A stretch of DNA of 5,767 bases from an uncultured Collinsella sp. (GCA_900549555.1 UROO01000112.1:1-5767), one strand, 5' to 3'. Shown: positions 1 to 5,360, counted from the stretch's first letter. Numbers and translations: made by a program. Notes: generated from the sequence alone by a model not told the origin.

Positions 1-48
1 CGAGATAGGAGTCCGTCTCGTGGGCTCGGAGATGTGTATAAGAGACAG
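1..48. other. Illumina Nextera i7 adapter contamination at contig end
   Basis: Bases 15-48 match the Nextera transposase read-2 adapter, beginning GTCTCGTGGGCTCGG and ending with the 19-bp mosaic end AGATGTGTATAAGAGACAG. Bases 1-6 (CGAGAT) match the tail of the P7 adapter. Bases 7-14 (AGGAGTCC) occupy the i7 index position and agree with the index I remember as N705. This is synthetic sequence, not genome: an insert shorter than the read was read through into adapter and assembled. Biological sequence starts at 49, and bases just inside the junction probably have low coverage. Confidence 0.98.
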
Positions 49-135
49 CTTGTACTGCACGCCACCATTGGTGTTGGTGTTCATGCCGCGGGTGCATGCC
101 ATGATGTCGGTGAGCGACACGCCGAAGTGCTTCAT
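49..135 (-). CDS. Possible start of an unidentified downstream gene (partial)
   Basis: An ATG at 135-133 overlaps the TGA stop of the VirD4-like gene in an ATGA arrangement. It opens a frame of 29 codons with no stop before the adapter junction at 49. The peptide begins MKHFGVSLTDIMACTRG and is rich in Thr and Asn further on. I recognise no family. Two readings are possible: it is the start of the next operon gene, or it is the VirD4 gene continued in another frame after an indel. The peptide lacks the hydrophobic strand expected soon after the RPF segment of coupling proteins, which weakens the second reading. The proximity to a low-quality contig end makes both uncertain. Confidence 0.25.
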
Positions 136-1211
136 GCGACCGGGGCTGACGAGAACGGGCGGAGCGCCACCTTGAGCGTCGAGAGGATACTCCTGAGCTC
201 GTTGCCGCCCGAGGAGACGAACTGCGAGGCCCTGTTCTTCGCGGGGTGCCCGCTTGGCAGGGCGCGAAAGACGGACTTCAATGGTTCGGCCGGGTCGTCG
301 CCCTCGGCCTCGGTGCCGCGGTCCAGCACCTCGCAGACGGTCGCCAGGTGCTTGGACTCCTCGGGGCACTTGTCGGACATGGAGACCAGCAGGACGAGGG
401 CGGACAGGAGCCCCCGCGCGGACGCGGTCCAGTGCGAGCCCTTGCCCTTCTCGTCGTCCTGTACCACGAGCTCAGCGATGGCGTCTGCCGCCTGCTCGGC
501 CTCCTGGTCCCGGCCCTCGGCGAGGAGGTCGAGCACCTGCCTGAGCGGGTTGAACCTCTGGCCGCGATAGGGATGCTGCGTGTCGAGCAGGAGGACGCGG
601 TAGCCGCGACGGGCCAGCTCGTCGCCCGTGAGCTCTACGAGCTCGTTCTTCACGTCGGAGACGACGAGGGTCGCGGGCTCGGAGCCGTTTGAGCCGTCGC
701 CGTACGAGAGCAAATCGATAGAGGGGAGGTAGAGGAAGCGGCTCTTGCCTGACCCAGTGGCCCCGGAAACGAAAATCATCTTCTTGGGCTCGAAGAGATA
801 ACAGGGCTTGCCGCGCCGCTTGGTGAACCCGTAGACGAACCCGCGCGACGAGGGGTTGGCCGAGCCATCCCATGTGACGGAGCCCCTCACGACCTCCCGG
901 CCCGTCTTCACGTGCGCGTCCCCGAGCACGCCGCCGTCCTCGCCCCTCGCGTTGAGGGCGCTTGAGTAGGCGATGAGCGAGCATGCACAGAGCGAGAGGA
1001 GGAGGGTGAGGGCGGTGCCCGCCGGGCAGGCGGTGAATGAGCCCGAGAGCCACCAGCCGAGAACCGTGGCTGCGTCGAGCGCCGAGGGGAGGAGCGACGC
1101 GTCGAGCGGGAGCCCCGCGACGAGGCGGTCTATGGGGGAGGCGAGCACCGGGCAGGCGAGCGCGGCGAGGACAATTGAGGTGACGAGCGCCGTGAGTATC
1201 TTTGTCTTCAT
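132..1211 (-). CDS. VirD4/TraG-family type IV coupling protein, N-terminal half (truncated, split or frameshifted)
   Basis: VirD4/TraG coupling proteins are inner-membrane ATPases that bring the relaxase-DNA complex to a type IV secretion channel. The 359-aa product has an N-terminal hydrophobic segment (residues about 5-25) and a second hydrophobic stretch (about 47-84). These are followed by Walker A GATGSGKS (150-157), the SDVKNEL segment (185-191) matching the family's 'DpKGEl' strand, and an NPL motif (221-223). The frame ends at about residue 359 just after ALRPFSS. Family members are usually 550-700 aa, and the Walker B half is absent here. The cause may be a genuine split, a pseudogene or an assembly indel near the adapter-tainted end. 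The start is ATG at 1211, preceded by AAAGGA at a good distance and overlapping the mobC-like stop as ATGA. That implies coupled translation. Confidence 0.85.
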   Translation of the reverse strand: MKTKILTALVTSIVLAALACPVLASPIDRLVAGLPLDASLLPSALDAATVLGWWLSGSFTACPAGTALTLLLSLCACSLIAYSSALNARGEDGGVLGDAHVKTGREVVRGSVTWDGSANPSSRGFVYGFTKRRGKPCYLFEPKKMIFVSGATGSGKSRFLYLPSIDLLSYGDGSNGSEPATLVVSDVKNELVELTGDELARRGYRVLLLDTQHPYRGQRFNPLRQVLDLLAEGRDQEAEQAADAIAELVVQDDEKGKGSHWTASARGLLSALVLLVSMSDKCPEESKHLATVCEVLDRGTEAEGDDPAEPLKSVFRALPSGHPAKNRASQFVSSGGNELRSILSTLKVALRPFSSAPVA

Positions 1212-1558
1212 GGTTGTTCCTTTGTTTTTGACAGAAGGTCCGAGAGTTGAGAGGTCGTGCGGGCTATGAGGTTTAAGGCCTCCGAGAGCCGATGTGCCGT
1301 CTGTCCGTCGACCCCGTATTTGTTAATGGCCCGTTGGGCCTGGTTAAGGTTGTTTCCCTGCCGCTTCATCTCGGTGAGCATCTGCCGGAGGGTCGACTCG
1401 TCGGCGATCTTGACCGGTTTCTCTCCGAGATTGAGCGCAGCCTCGCGCATGAACGTCGATGGGGGCATGCCGAAAGAGGAGGAGCGGGCCACGATTGCGA
1501 CCCGCTCCTCATCGGTCATCCTGACGTTTATATGTGCGGTCCTGCTATTGCCGCGCAT
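1208..1558 (-). CDS. MobC-like ribbon-helix-helix relaxosome/mobilization protein
   Basis: MobC-type accessory proteins bind oriT DNA and assist the relaxase in opening the strands. The 116-aa product has a ribbon-helix-helix fold at about residues 5-44: the strand TAHINVRMTDEE, then helices and a PPSTFMREAAL segment. The C-terminal part carries the family's GNNLNQAQRAIN motif (69-79, core N70-L-N-Q73). It starts three bases after the helicase stop and its own stop overlaps the VirD4 ATG, so it sits in a tight operon. Its upstream region has only a weak AGGG-type ribosome site, consistent with translational coupling. In most mobilization modules a relaxase gene follows mobC; here a coupling protein follows instead. 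The relaxase may lie left of the contig end. Confidence 0.85.
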   Translation of the reverse strand: MRGNSRTAHINVRMTDEERVAIVARSSSFGMPPSTFMREAALNLGEKPVKIADESTLRQMLTEMKRQGNNLNQAQRAINKYGVDGQTAHRLSEALNLIARTTSQLSDLLSKTKEQP

Positions 1559-1561
1559 CGC

Positions 1562-2461
1562 CTAATCCCTATCGAGGAAGGTGGCATGGACCCCGTCGAA
1601 ATCGAGCCGCGCCTCGGCCAACATTCCGTAACGGTTCTTGAGGGCAATGAGCTTGAGCGGAGTTCCGCTTGCGGGAGGCTCATAGGGAAAGCTGGGCTTA
1701 CCGTTGTCATCGGCGAGGTAGAGCACAGAGTCGAAGCCGTATTCGACGGCGGAGGAACCGCCGAACATGCCGAGGCTTGGCTTGGTCGACTTCCCAGACT
1801 CGTAGGACTTGCGCGTGGTCGAGCTCAGGGCGATGACGGGCGAGCCATAGAGGTTCGATATTTCGCGCAAACCCTTTACGCATGCGGTGATTGCCAGGCG
1901 CTCGTCGATGAACTGCTGGTCTGCCGTGGTGCCGCAGGCCAGGAGCTGCAGATAATCCACGAAGACGATAGGGGCCTCGTCGCGCTCGCGTGCCACCAGT
2001 CCGACGAGGTTCGAGAGCTCGACGGTGTTCAGCGGACCGGTGATGCAGAGATTGGGGGCGATGCGGTCGCGGTACATGCCGAGTGCGTTTTCGAAGGCCA
2101 CGTGCTTGGGGTGGCTCTCCGCCGCCGCATCTGCGACCTCGGAGAGGGCAAGCTCGGTGCCGCTGAGCCGCGTAAGGCTCTTTTCCAAGAGCTTGTGCGC
2201 GGGGAGCTCGGCGGAGACGTAGACGACTGGGTGCCCGTCGTCCGCGAGCTTGTCGGCCTCCTGCAAGGCCAGGGTCGTCTTGCCCTTGCCGGGTGCGGTG
2301 CCGATGGCGTAATTCAGTCCGGGGTAAACGCCACCAAGAACGTCGTTGAGGGCCTTGAGGCCAAAGTGGGCGACGGGCTGGTCGCCCTCAAGGGCGCTTA
2401 GATGCTCGTCGAGCTTATCGGATTCGAAAACGAGGAGGTTGGAGGTCGGGCACTGCATCAC
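1562..2461 (-). CDS. DnaB-like helicase C-terminal-domain ATPase
   Basis: The 299-aa product is a RecA-fold ATPase of the DnaB/replicative-helicase type, probably a hexameric DNA helicase or translocase for element replication or transfer. Motifs seen are Walker A TAPGKGKT (55-62), YVSAEL (81-86) in the position of the DnaB catalytic-glutamate motif, Walker B VFVDYLQLL (166-174), a GGSSAVEYGFDSVLYL segment (234-249) like the DnaB 'SG.IEQDAD' motif, and KNRYG (275-279) in the position of the arginine finger. There is only a short N-terminal extension, so the usual DnaB N-terminal domain is missing. The sensor segment reads ALSSTTR (211-217) where DnaB has ALSQLNR, so the conserved Gln is replaced. 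GTG at 2461 is favoured by an AGAGG at 2469-2473 seven bases upstream; ATG at 2458 is the alternative. Both overlap the preceding stop. Confidence 0.85.
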   Translation of the reverse strand: MMQCPTSNLLVFESDKLDEHLSALEGDQPVAHFGLKALNDVLGGVYPGLNYAIGTAPGKGKTTLALQEADKLADDGHPVVYVSAELPAHKLLEKSLTRLSGTELALSEVADAAAESHPKHVAFENALGMYRDRIAPNLCITGPLNTVELSNLVGLVARERDEAPIVFVDYLQLLACGTTADQQFIDERLAITACVKGLREISNLYGSPVIALSSTTRKSYESGKSTKPSLGMFGGSSAVEYGFDSVLYLADDNGKPSFPYEPPASGTPLKLIALKNRYGMLAEARLDFDGVHATFLDRD

Positions 2462-2700
2462 TCGCTCGCCTCTTCAGCGAGCTTTTTGAAGTAGTCGAAG
2501 AGGTCTTCCTCCATGACAAAATACTGGTTGGCGATGCGGAAGCAATGATGAGTCGACTTCATGAGCCGGATGGCACTTGACTGGCCAATGCCGATGAGAA
2601 TCTGAACATCAAGACGGCTCAAGATACGCTTGGTGCCAGTGCGGCGAAGGTTGATGCCTGCGGAAATGGCGTCAACCTTGGGGTCATCTGCAAAATGCAT
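2458..2700 (-). CDS. Small excisionase/MerR-like helix-turn-helix protein
   Basis: The 80-aa product resembles small HTH proteins of the excisionase/MerR-like type, which bend DNA at attachment sites or regulate transcription. The sequence from LDVQILIGIGQSSAIRLMK to FRIANQYFVMEEDLFDYFKKL has the layout of this group: helix-turn-helix, then a hairpin wing of the form 'f.i...y.v...dl..yl'. The frame can be extended upstream to a TTG at 2751. I chose the ATG at 2700 because AGAGGAG lies about seven bases upstream of it, whereas the TTG has no good site. Its stop overlaps the helicase start. Location near an integrase suggests a directionality factor for excision, but the family assignment rests on pattern only. 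An alternative is a replication or transcription regulator of the operon. Confidence 0.7.
   Translation of the reverse strand: MHFADDPKVDAISAGINLRRTGTKRILSRLDVQILIGIGQSSAIRLMKSTHHCFRIANQYFVMEEDLFDYFKKLAEEASE
2461..2482 (-). promoter_or_regulatory. Hairpin presenting the helicase ribosome-binding site
   Basis: The arms CTCGCT (2461-2466) and AGCGAG (2476-2481) are perfect inverted repeats with a 9-base spacer. In the mRNA the loop holds the GAAGAGG Shine-Dalgarno of the helicase gene, and the stem touches its GTG start and the end of the upstream gene. Ribosomes finishing the upstream gene would melt it, which fits coupled translation. The stem is short, so this is a tentative reading. Confidence 0.35.
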
Positions 2701-2792
2701 GATAAACTCCTCTGTTAGGGCGCTCGGCTCCTCTTCGATGTTTGGCGACAATGAGGGGAGTCGGGTGCTTGCTTGTAATTCGGGCTTATCGA

Positions 2793-3479
2793 CTAGTTGG
2801 CGTCTCCTTCCTCGTAAGCGTCGATAAGGTGTAAGAGGCTAATTCGAGCCTCTGTGGGCTCCACGTACCCCTTGCGTGACGACTCGCCCATGTTGGCGAA
2901 ATCGAGCAGAACGCGATAGGTACAGGAGTAATCCTTGATGCACTCCCACAGATTGATGATGTACGAGAGCAGCGGCGTGATGGTGAGTAGCGCCGTCGGG
3001 TTTTGCAAGAGCGTTTCAAGCTCGCGCCCGGTTTTTGCCTGAATGCGTAAGTCGAGACTGTCCTCGTGCGCCTTGGAAGCCTCTTCGGCCAGAAGACAGA
3101 CGCTATCCCAATTCGAGCGGAGATGATGCACGCGCTCGTCAGCGGTGTCGATGCAGACTCTAGCCTCATGACAGTAGTCAAAGAAGCCTTTGACGATGTT
3201 GCGGCAGTCCTTTTTGGGCTGGATGGCGCTCCAGTCTTCGAACATAGCCTCAAAGGCGTCGAGACAGTTTCCATCTTCTGCATAGATGAGCTGCGCCGCC
3301 CATCTTCCGAGGTCTGTGCTAGTCAGCTGCTCCATGGGGAGTCTCGCCAAGAGCGCGGAGGGAGTGAGCCCCCTTGTGGCTGCTAGGTCGGCGCTGGAGC
3401 GCTTGAAAAAGACTTGCTCCTCTTTTGAGCTAAACAGAATCGTCGAACGGAGCTTGCTGCTCGCGGTGGTCAATGCCAT
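2793..3479 (-). CDS. Unrecognised 228-aa protein, first gene of the mobility operon
   Basis: I do not recognise this protein. The frame is well supported: ATG at 3479 has AGAGGAGG (3486-3493) about six bases upstream, and a promoter-like site lies just beyond. The N-terminal 45 residues (STILFSSKEEQVFFKRSSAD and onward, with RGLTPSALL) look like a short strand and helices and could be a DNA-binding ribbon-helix-helix or HTH. The evidence for that is weak. The middle and C-terminal parts appear helical and soluble, with several Cys (for example in CHEARVC) and no transmembrane segment or signal peptide. Base composition is less GC-rich than the genes to its left. It precedes the HTH and helicase genes in the same direction with a 92-base gap to the HTH start, so it may be a regulator or replication/transfer accessory. 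Function unknown. Confidence 0.75.
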   Translation of the reverse strand: MALTTASSKLRSTILFSSKEEQVFFKRSSADLAATRGLTPSALLARLPMEQLTSTDLGRWAAQLIYAEDGNCLDAFEAMFEDWSAIQPKKDCRNIVKGFFDYCHEARVCIDTADERVHHLRSNWDSVCLLAEEASKAHEDSLDLRIQAKTGRELETLLQNPTALLTITPLLSYIINLWECIKDYSCTYRVLLDFANMGESSRKGYVEPTEARISLLHLIDAYEEGDAN

Positions 3480-3485
3480 TGATAA

Positions 3486-3493
3486 CCTCCTCT
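3486..3493 (-). promoter_or_regulatory. Strong ribosome-binding site of the 228-aa gene
   Basis: On the minus strand AGAGGAGG precedes the ATG at 3479 by about six bases. Its 5' end shares three bases with one arm of the adjacent inverted repeat, so folding of that repeat or protein binding could affect initiation. Confidence 0.8.
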
Positions 3494-3507
3494 CACTTTA
3501 GGTGAGA
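3491..3507. repeat. Inverted repeat, likely operator or leader hairpin
   Basis: TCTCAC (3491-3496) and GTGAGA (3502-3507) form a perfect 6-bp inverted repeat around a 5-base spacer. It lies between the promoter-like -10 site and the Shine-Dalgarno of the 228-aa gene, at about the predicted transcription start. This is a typical position for a repressor operator; a small mRNA hairpin is the alternative. Confidence 0.5.
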
Positions 3508-3510
3508 ACA

Positions 3511-3519
3511 AGTATAACA
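3511..3519 (-). promoter_or_regulatory. Extended -10 promoter for the mobility operon
   Basis: The minus strand reads TGTTATACT, an extended -10 (TGn plus TATACT, one mismatch to TATAAT). No good -35 is present at the usual distance, which is common for extended -10 promoters. The predicted start point near 3504 falls within the inverted repeat at 3491-3507. It is the only clear promoter between the integrase and the operon, so the operon can be expressed independently of int. Confidence 0.5.
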
Positions 3520-3543
3520 ATACGTGCACCATATAACATGGCT

Positions 3544-4845
3544 CTATTCTGATTCACTCAACTTTTCAAAGACTTCTGCTGCGTTTCGGTCATTGGCCCT
3601 GATTGCATGGGTGTAGAAATTAGCCGTTGTGCTTGCGGAGGCATGGCCCATTCGCGCCTGAACGGTCTTTAAATCGACGTTGCTCGCCACGAGAGCGGTC
3701 GCGGCGGTGTGACGGAGGCCATGGGGAACAAGTCCTGAGTAACCAGTGCCGCGCGTATGAAGCTTGCCGTCTCGCATGAACTGCTTCGTCACATTGCTGT
3801 AGGTTCCATAGCCGTTATCGACGCAGAAGTCCCTAAACCATCGGGAATAGTTGTGCCCCTCTGGCCGGGTTATGCTTATTCGGCGGAGGCCCATCGCATC
3901 CCTTTCAACGCTAAGCGCGTGAACGATGGGATCGGTGTCCTTTCGTTCTAGCCCACGGCGTTTGAATATGTTGCGTTGCACGTCCCTCCATTTATCCAAG
4001 TAATCGGCCAGCGTTTTATCTATAGAGAGAATGCGCCTGCTCATTTCTGACTTCGGGGGCCTTAGGGTTTTGTCGTTGGTGTACTGGCGGACGATTCGAA
4101 GCTCCATGGCCTTGGGGTCGTAATCGAGCCAGCTTAGGCCCAGCGCCTCTCCCTTTCTCAGTCCAAGGTGGAATATGAGCATGGTGCAGACCGTCATGGG
4201 TCCCATCGGCTCGGCAAGCAGGCATTCGGTGAACCGTGGAAGCTCGTCAGGGGGAAGAAAGTTGCGTGCCCGCAAGTCCGGTTTCGGAAGCTTGATGCCC
4301 ATGCAGGGATTGCGGTCTATCAGCTCGTTCTCGAGGGCGTCTTGCATGACCTGCTTAAGCTTGACGTGAATACGACGAATCTCGGCGTCGGTGAACCTTC
4401 CATTTGAACGAGCCTCAGCGTAGGCGCGTTTAATATCGTCGGGCCTCAGGTCGGCTAGGGGCACGTCTCCGAACAGTTCTCGTATGTGTCGCACGTCGTA
4501 TCCCTCTCGCTCATAAGAGAGAGGGGAGCCGAATGAGCCCTCTCGGAGCACGTGGAAAGATTCGGCATATGCCGCTACGGTGCTTGGGGCATCCCTAGAT
4601 GGTTCATGGCTCTCAAGTTCCTCGCGGTACTCGTTGAGGGCGTTTGCGACTTCGCTAGGCCAGTTCTTTGGGTTCTTGCTCTTGCAATGGATAGTCCTCT
4701 TGGGTGTTTTGAGATACTTAACCTTGCTGCCGTTCTTTCCGGAGTTTGGGTCTCTCCCAAGAGAGAAGTAAATCTTGAATGAGCCGGGCTTTCCCTTGAT
4801 GGGTTCGGATGTTCCCTTTGCGGTTGGTTTGATTCTGGTTTCCAA
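3544..4845 (-). CDS. int: Tyrosine recombinase / phage-type integrase
   Basis: This 433-aa enzyme carries out site-specific integration and excision of the element by DNA cleavage through a covalent phosphotyrosine. The N-terminal region (about 18-75, with GSFKIYFSLG and VKYLKTPKRT) looks like an AP2-like arm-binding domain. Residues about 85-185 are the SAM-like core-binding domain. The catalytic domain (about 195-433) has R230 in HLGLRKGEALGL, a Lys in RPPKSEMSRR (K265), H375-G-L-R378 in VPHGLRHT, H401 in MGHAS, and nucleophile Y411 in NFYTHAI. All expected catalytic residues are visible, so it looks intact. The start is a TTG at 4845 with GGAGGA (4851-4856) five bases upstream; the nearby ATG is out of frame. 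It is adjacent to the tRNA-derived att core, as expected for an integrase. Confidence 0.95.
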   Translation of the reverse strand: METRIKPTAKGTSEPIKGKPGSFKIYFSLGRDPNSGKNGSKVKYLKTPKRTIHCKSKNPKNWPSEVANALNEYREELESHEPSRDAPSTVAAYAESFHVLREGSFGSPLSYEREGYDVRHIRELFGDVPLADLRPDDIKRAYAEARSNGRFTDAEIRRIHVKLKQVMQDALENELIDRNPCMGIKLPKPDLRARNFLPPDELPRFTECLLAEPMGPMTVCTMLIFHLGLRKGEALGLSWLDYDPKAMELRIVRQYTNDKTLRPPKSEMSRRILSIDKTLADYLDKWRDVQRNIFKRRGLERKDTDPIVHALSVERDAMGLRRISITRPEGHNYSRWFRDFCVDNGYGTYSNVTKQFMRDGKLHTRGTGYSGLVPHGLRHTAATALVASNVDLKTVQARMGHASASTTANFYTHAIRANDRNAAEVFEKLSESE

Positions 4846-4850
4846 AAGAG

Positions 4851-4856
4851 TCCTCC
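4851..4856 (-). promoter_or_regulatory. Ribosome-binding site fixing a TTG start for int
   Basis: The minus-strand GGAGGA lies five bases upstream of TTG at 4845. An ATG overlapping this site is in a different frame, so the rare TTG start is favoured. A weak start codon would keep integrase levels low. Confidence 0.75.
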
Positions 4857-4863
4857 ATGGGGA

Positions 4864-4918
4864 TTACGTTAGGCTCGGGGCCGGGGCTTTGAGGGCCTCG
4901 GCCCCGAGCCTAACGTAA
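4864..4918. repeat. Long near-perfect hairpin in the int leader
   Basis: The 20-base arms (4864-4883 and 4899-4918; left arm starts TTACGTTAGGCTCGGG) are exact inverted repeats. Pairing continues inward through one G-T and three more pairs, giving a 24-bp stem around the 7-base loop TTTGAGG. It begins seven bases upstream of the int Shine-Dalgarno. On the plus strand it is followed by AAACTTTTC, weakly terminator-like for transcription leaving the element to the right. On the minus strand no T-run follows, so in the int mRNA it would be a stable 5' leader structure. A protein-binding palindrome or single-strand transfer/replication structure is also possible. Confidence 0.85.
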
Positions 4919-4920
4919 AC

Positions 4921-4974
4921 TTTTCACCCCTGCAAGCCGTTACCGTAACTGCTAGGGGTGAAAAAGGGGTGAAA
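4921..4974. repeat. GGGGTGAAA repeat array, candidate integrase arm-binding sites
   Basis: GGGGTGAAA occurs at 4955-4963 and again at 4966-4974, a start-to-start spacing of 11 bases or about one helical turn. An inverted copy TTTTCACCCC lies at 4921-4930, pairing exactly with 4955-4964. Between them is the small palindrome GTTACCGTAAC (4939-4949). Repeats like these, between an integrase gene and an att core, are typical of arm-type sites for integrase or sites for an excision factor. The array also lies at the predicted int transcription start, so binding could repress int. Confidence 0.6.
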
Positions 4975-4978
4975 TAGA

Positions 4979-5006
4979 ATTCTAATAAGAACCAGCAGAA
5001 ACTCAA
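4979..5006 (-). promoter_or_regulatory. Candidate int promoter
   Basis: On the minus strand TTGAGT (5001-5006) and TAGAAT (4979-4984) are separated by 16 bases: four of six matches to the -35 consensus and five of six to the -10. Initiation near 4972 would give an int leader of about 125 bases that includes the GGGGTGAAA repeats and the long hairpin. The surroundings are AT-rich, so a chance match is possible. Confidence 0.45.
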
Positions 5007-5039
5007 AAATAGCTAATCTACCTGCGAATATATATAATA

Positions 5040-5059
5040 GGGCAAAATTGCATTTGCCC
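5040..5059. repeat. 7-bp inverted repeat near the att core
   Basis: GGGCAAA (5040-5046) and TTTGCCC (5053-5059) are exact inverted repeats with a 6-base spacer. There is no T-run after it on either strand, so it is more likely a protein-binding site or attachment-region structure than a terminator. Confidence 0.5.
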
Positions 5060-5081
5060 AGGTAAGGTAAATGACCATGAC

Positions 5082-5126
5082 CTCCTAAAGCGGGTGTCGA
5101 CGGTTCGAATCCGCCCGGGGGCACCA
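5082..5126 (+). tRNA. 3' half of a tRNA gene, probable tRNA-Arg(CCU); attachment core
   Basis: The sequence reads as a tRNA from the anticodon loop to CCA: loop CTCCTAA (5082-5088, anticodon CCT), stem half AGCGG (5089-5093), five-base variable region, T arm GACGG-TTCGAAT-CCGCC (5099-5115), acceptor strand CGGGGGC (5116-5122), discriminator A and encoded CCA (5124-5126). The preceding bases do not form the matching anticodon stem (CCGCT expected), D arm or GCCCCCG acceptor strand, so no complete tRNA is present. This is the pattern left when an element integrates into a tRNA 3' end and carries the replacement at its other end. The T stem has one A-C mismatch. An excised circle (attP) would look the same on the left side. 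Confidence 0.75.
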
Positions 5127-5134
5127 GGAAAATC

Positions 5135-5180
5135 GCAGGTCAGGAGTTATTTTTGCTTCTGACCTGTTCTGGTTTTGGGA
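5135..5180 (+). terminator. Terminator-like hairpin downstream of the tRNA remnant
   Basis: CAGGTCAGGAG (5136-5146) pairs with CTTCTGACCTG (5156-5166) as an 11-bp stem with one G-T wobble and a 9-base loop. The trailing sequence TTCTGGTTTT is only moderately T-rich. Its place right after the tRNA 3' end fits the native terminator of the target tRNA gene. If so, chromosome resumes here. Confidence 0.6.
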
Positions 5181-5360
5181 CTAAGAACCGCTTTCGTTTG
5201 TAAATCTGGTAAGTAAATATTATGACTTCCCGAGTTTTCCACTGAAAACAGGAAATCACCATTTTGATGATTCGGTAGCTTTGAATTATTTGATAAAAAG
5301 CCTGCTCAGAAGCTTGTGTAATACCCAGTTTGGTGAAACCAATTAATAGAGAAATAGTTT
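5181..5360. other. AT-rich stretch without recognisable genes
   Basis: No convincing reading frame, RNA or mobile element is visible on either strand. The only structure I see is a short inverted repeat, GTTTTC (5234-5239) with GAAAAC (5244-5249). Composition is clearly more AT-rich than the element genes to the left, consistent with flanking intergenic chromosome or a second island. Confidence 0.5.

Noticed and set aside
34..570. Plus-strand frame of 178 codons
   Set aside because: It begins inside the sequencing adapter and runs antisense to the VirD4-like gene; the product has no recognisable motif.
1292..2401. Long plus-strand frame of 369 codons
   Set aside because: It is antisense to the MobC-like and helicase genes, whose motifs are unambiguous. 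High GC commonly leaves an open antisense frame, and no family resemblance is seen.
2786..3283. Minus-strand frame of 165 codons overlapping the 228-aa gene
   Set aside because: Ser/Arg/Thr-rich composition without domains. The overlapping frame has a strong ribosome site, promoter and sensible composition.
4869..4914. Integron attC site (GTTAGGC and GCCTAAC boxes in the long hairpin)
   Set aside because: The boxes are in the opposite order to attC (which has RYYYAAC first and GTTRRRY last), and the arms pair perfectly, without the extrahelical bases attC sites have.
4924..5124. Minus-strand frame whose product begins MPPGGFEPSTPALGG
   Set aside because: The GFEPSTPALGG type of peptide is the familiar spurious translation of the antisense strand of a tRNA gene.
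5056..5126. A complete tRNA gene
   Set aside because: The sequence 5' of the anticodon loop does not pair with the acceptor or anticodon stem 3' strands and has no D arm, so only the 3' half is present.
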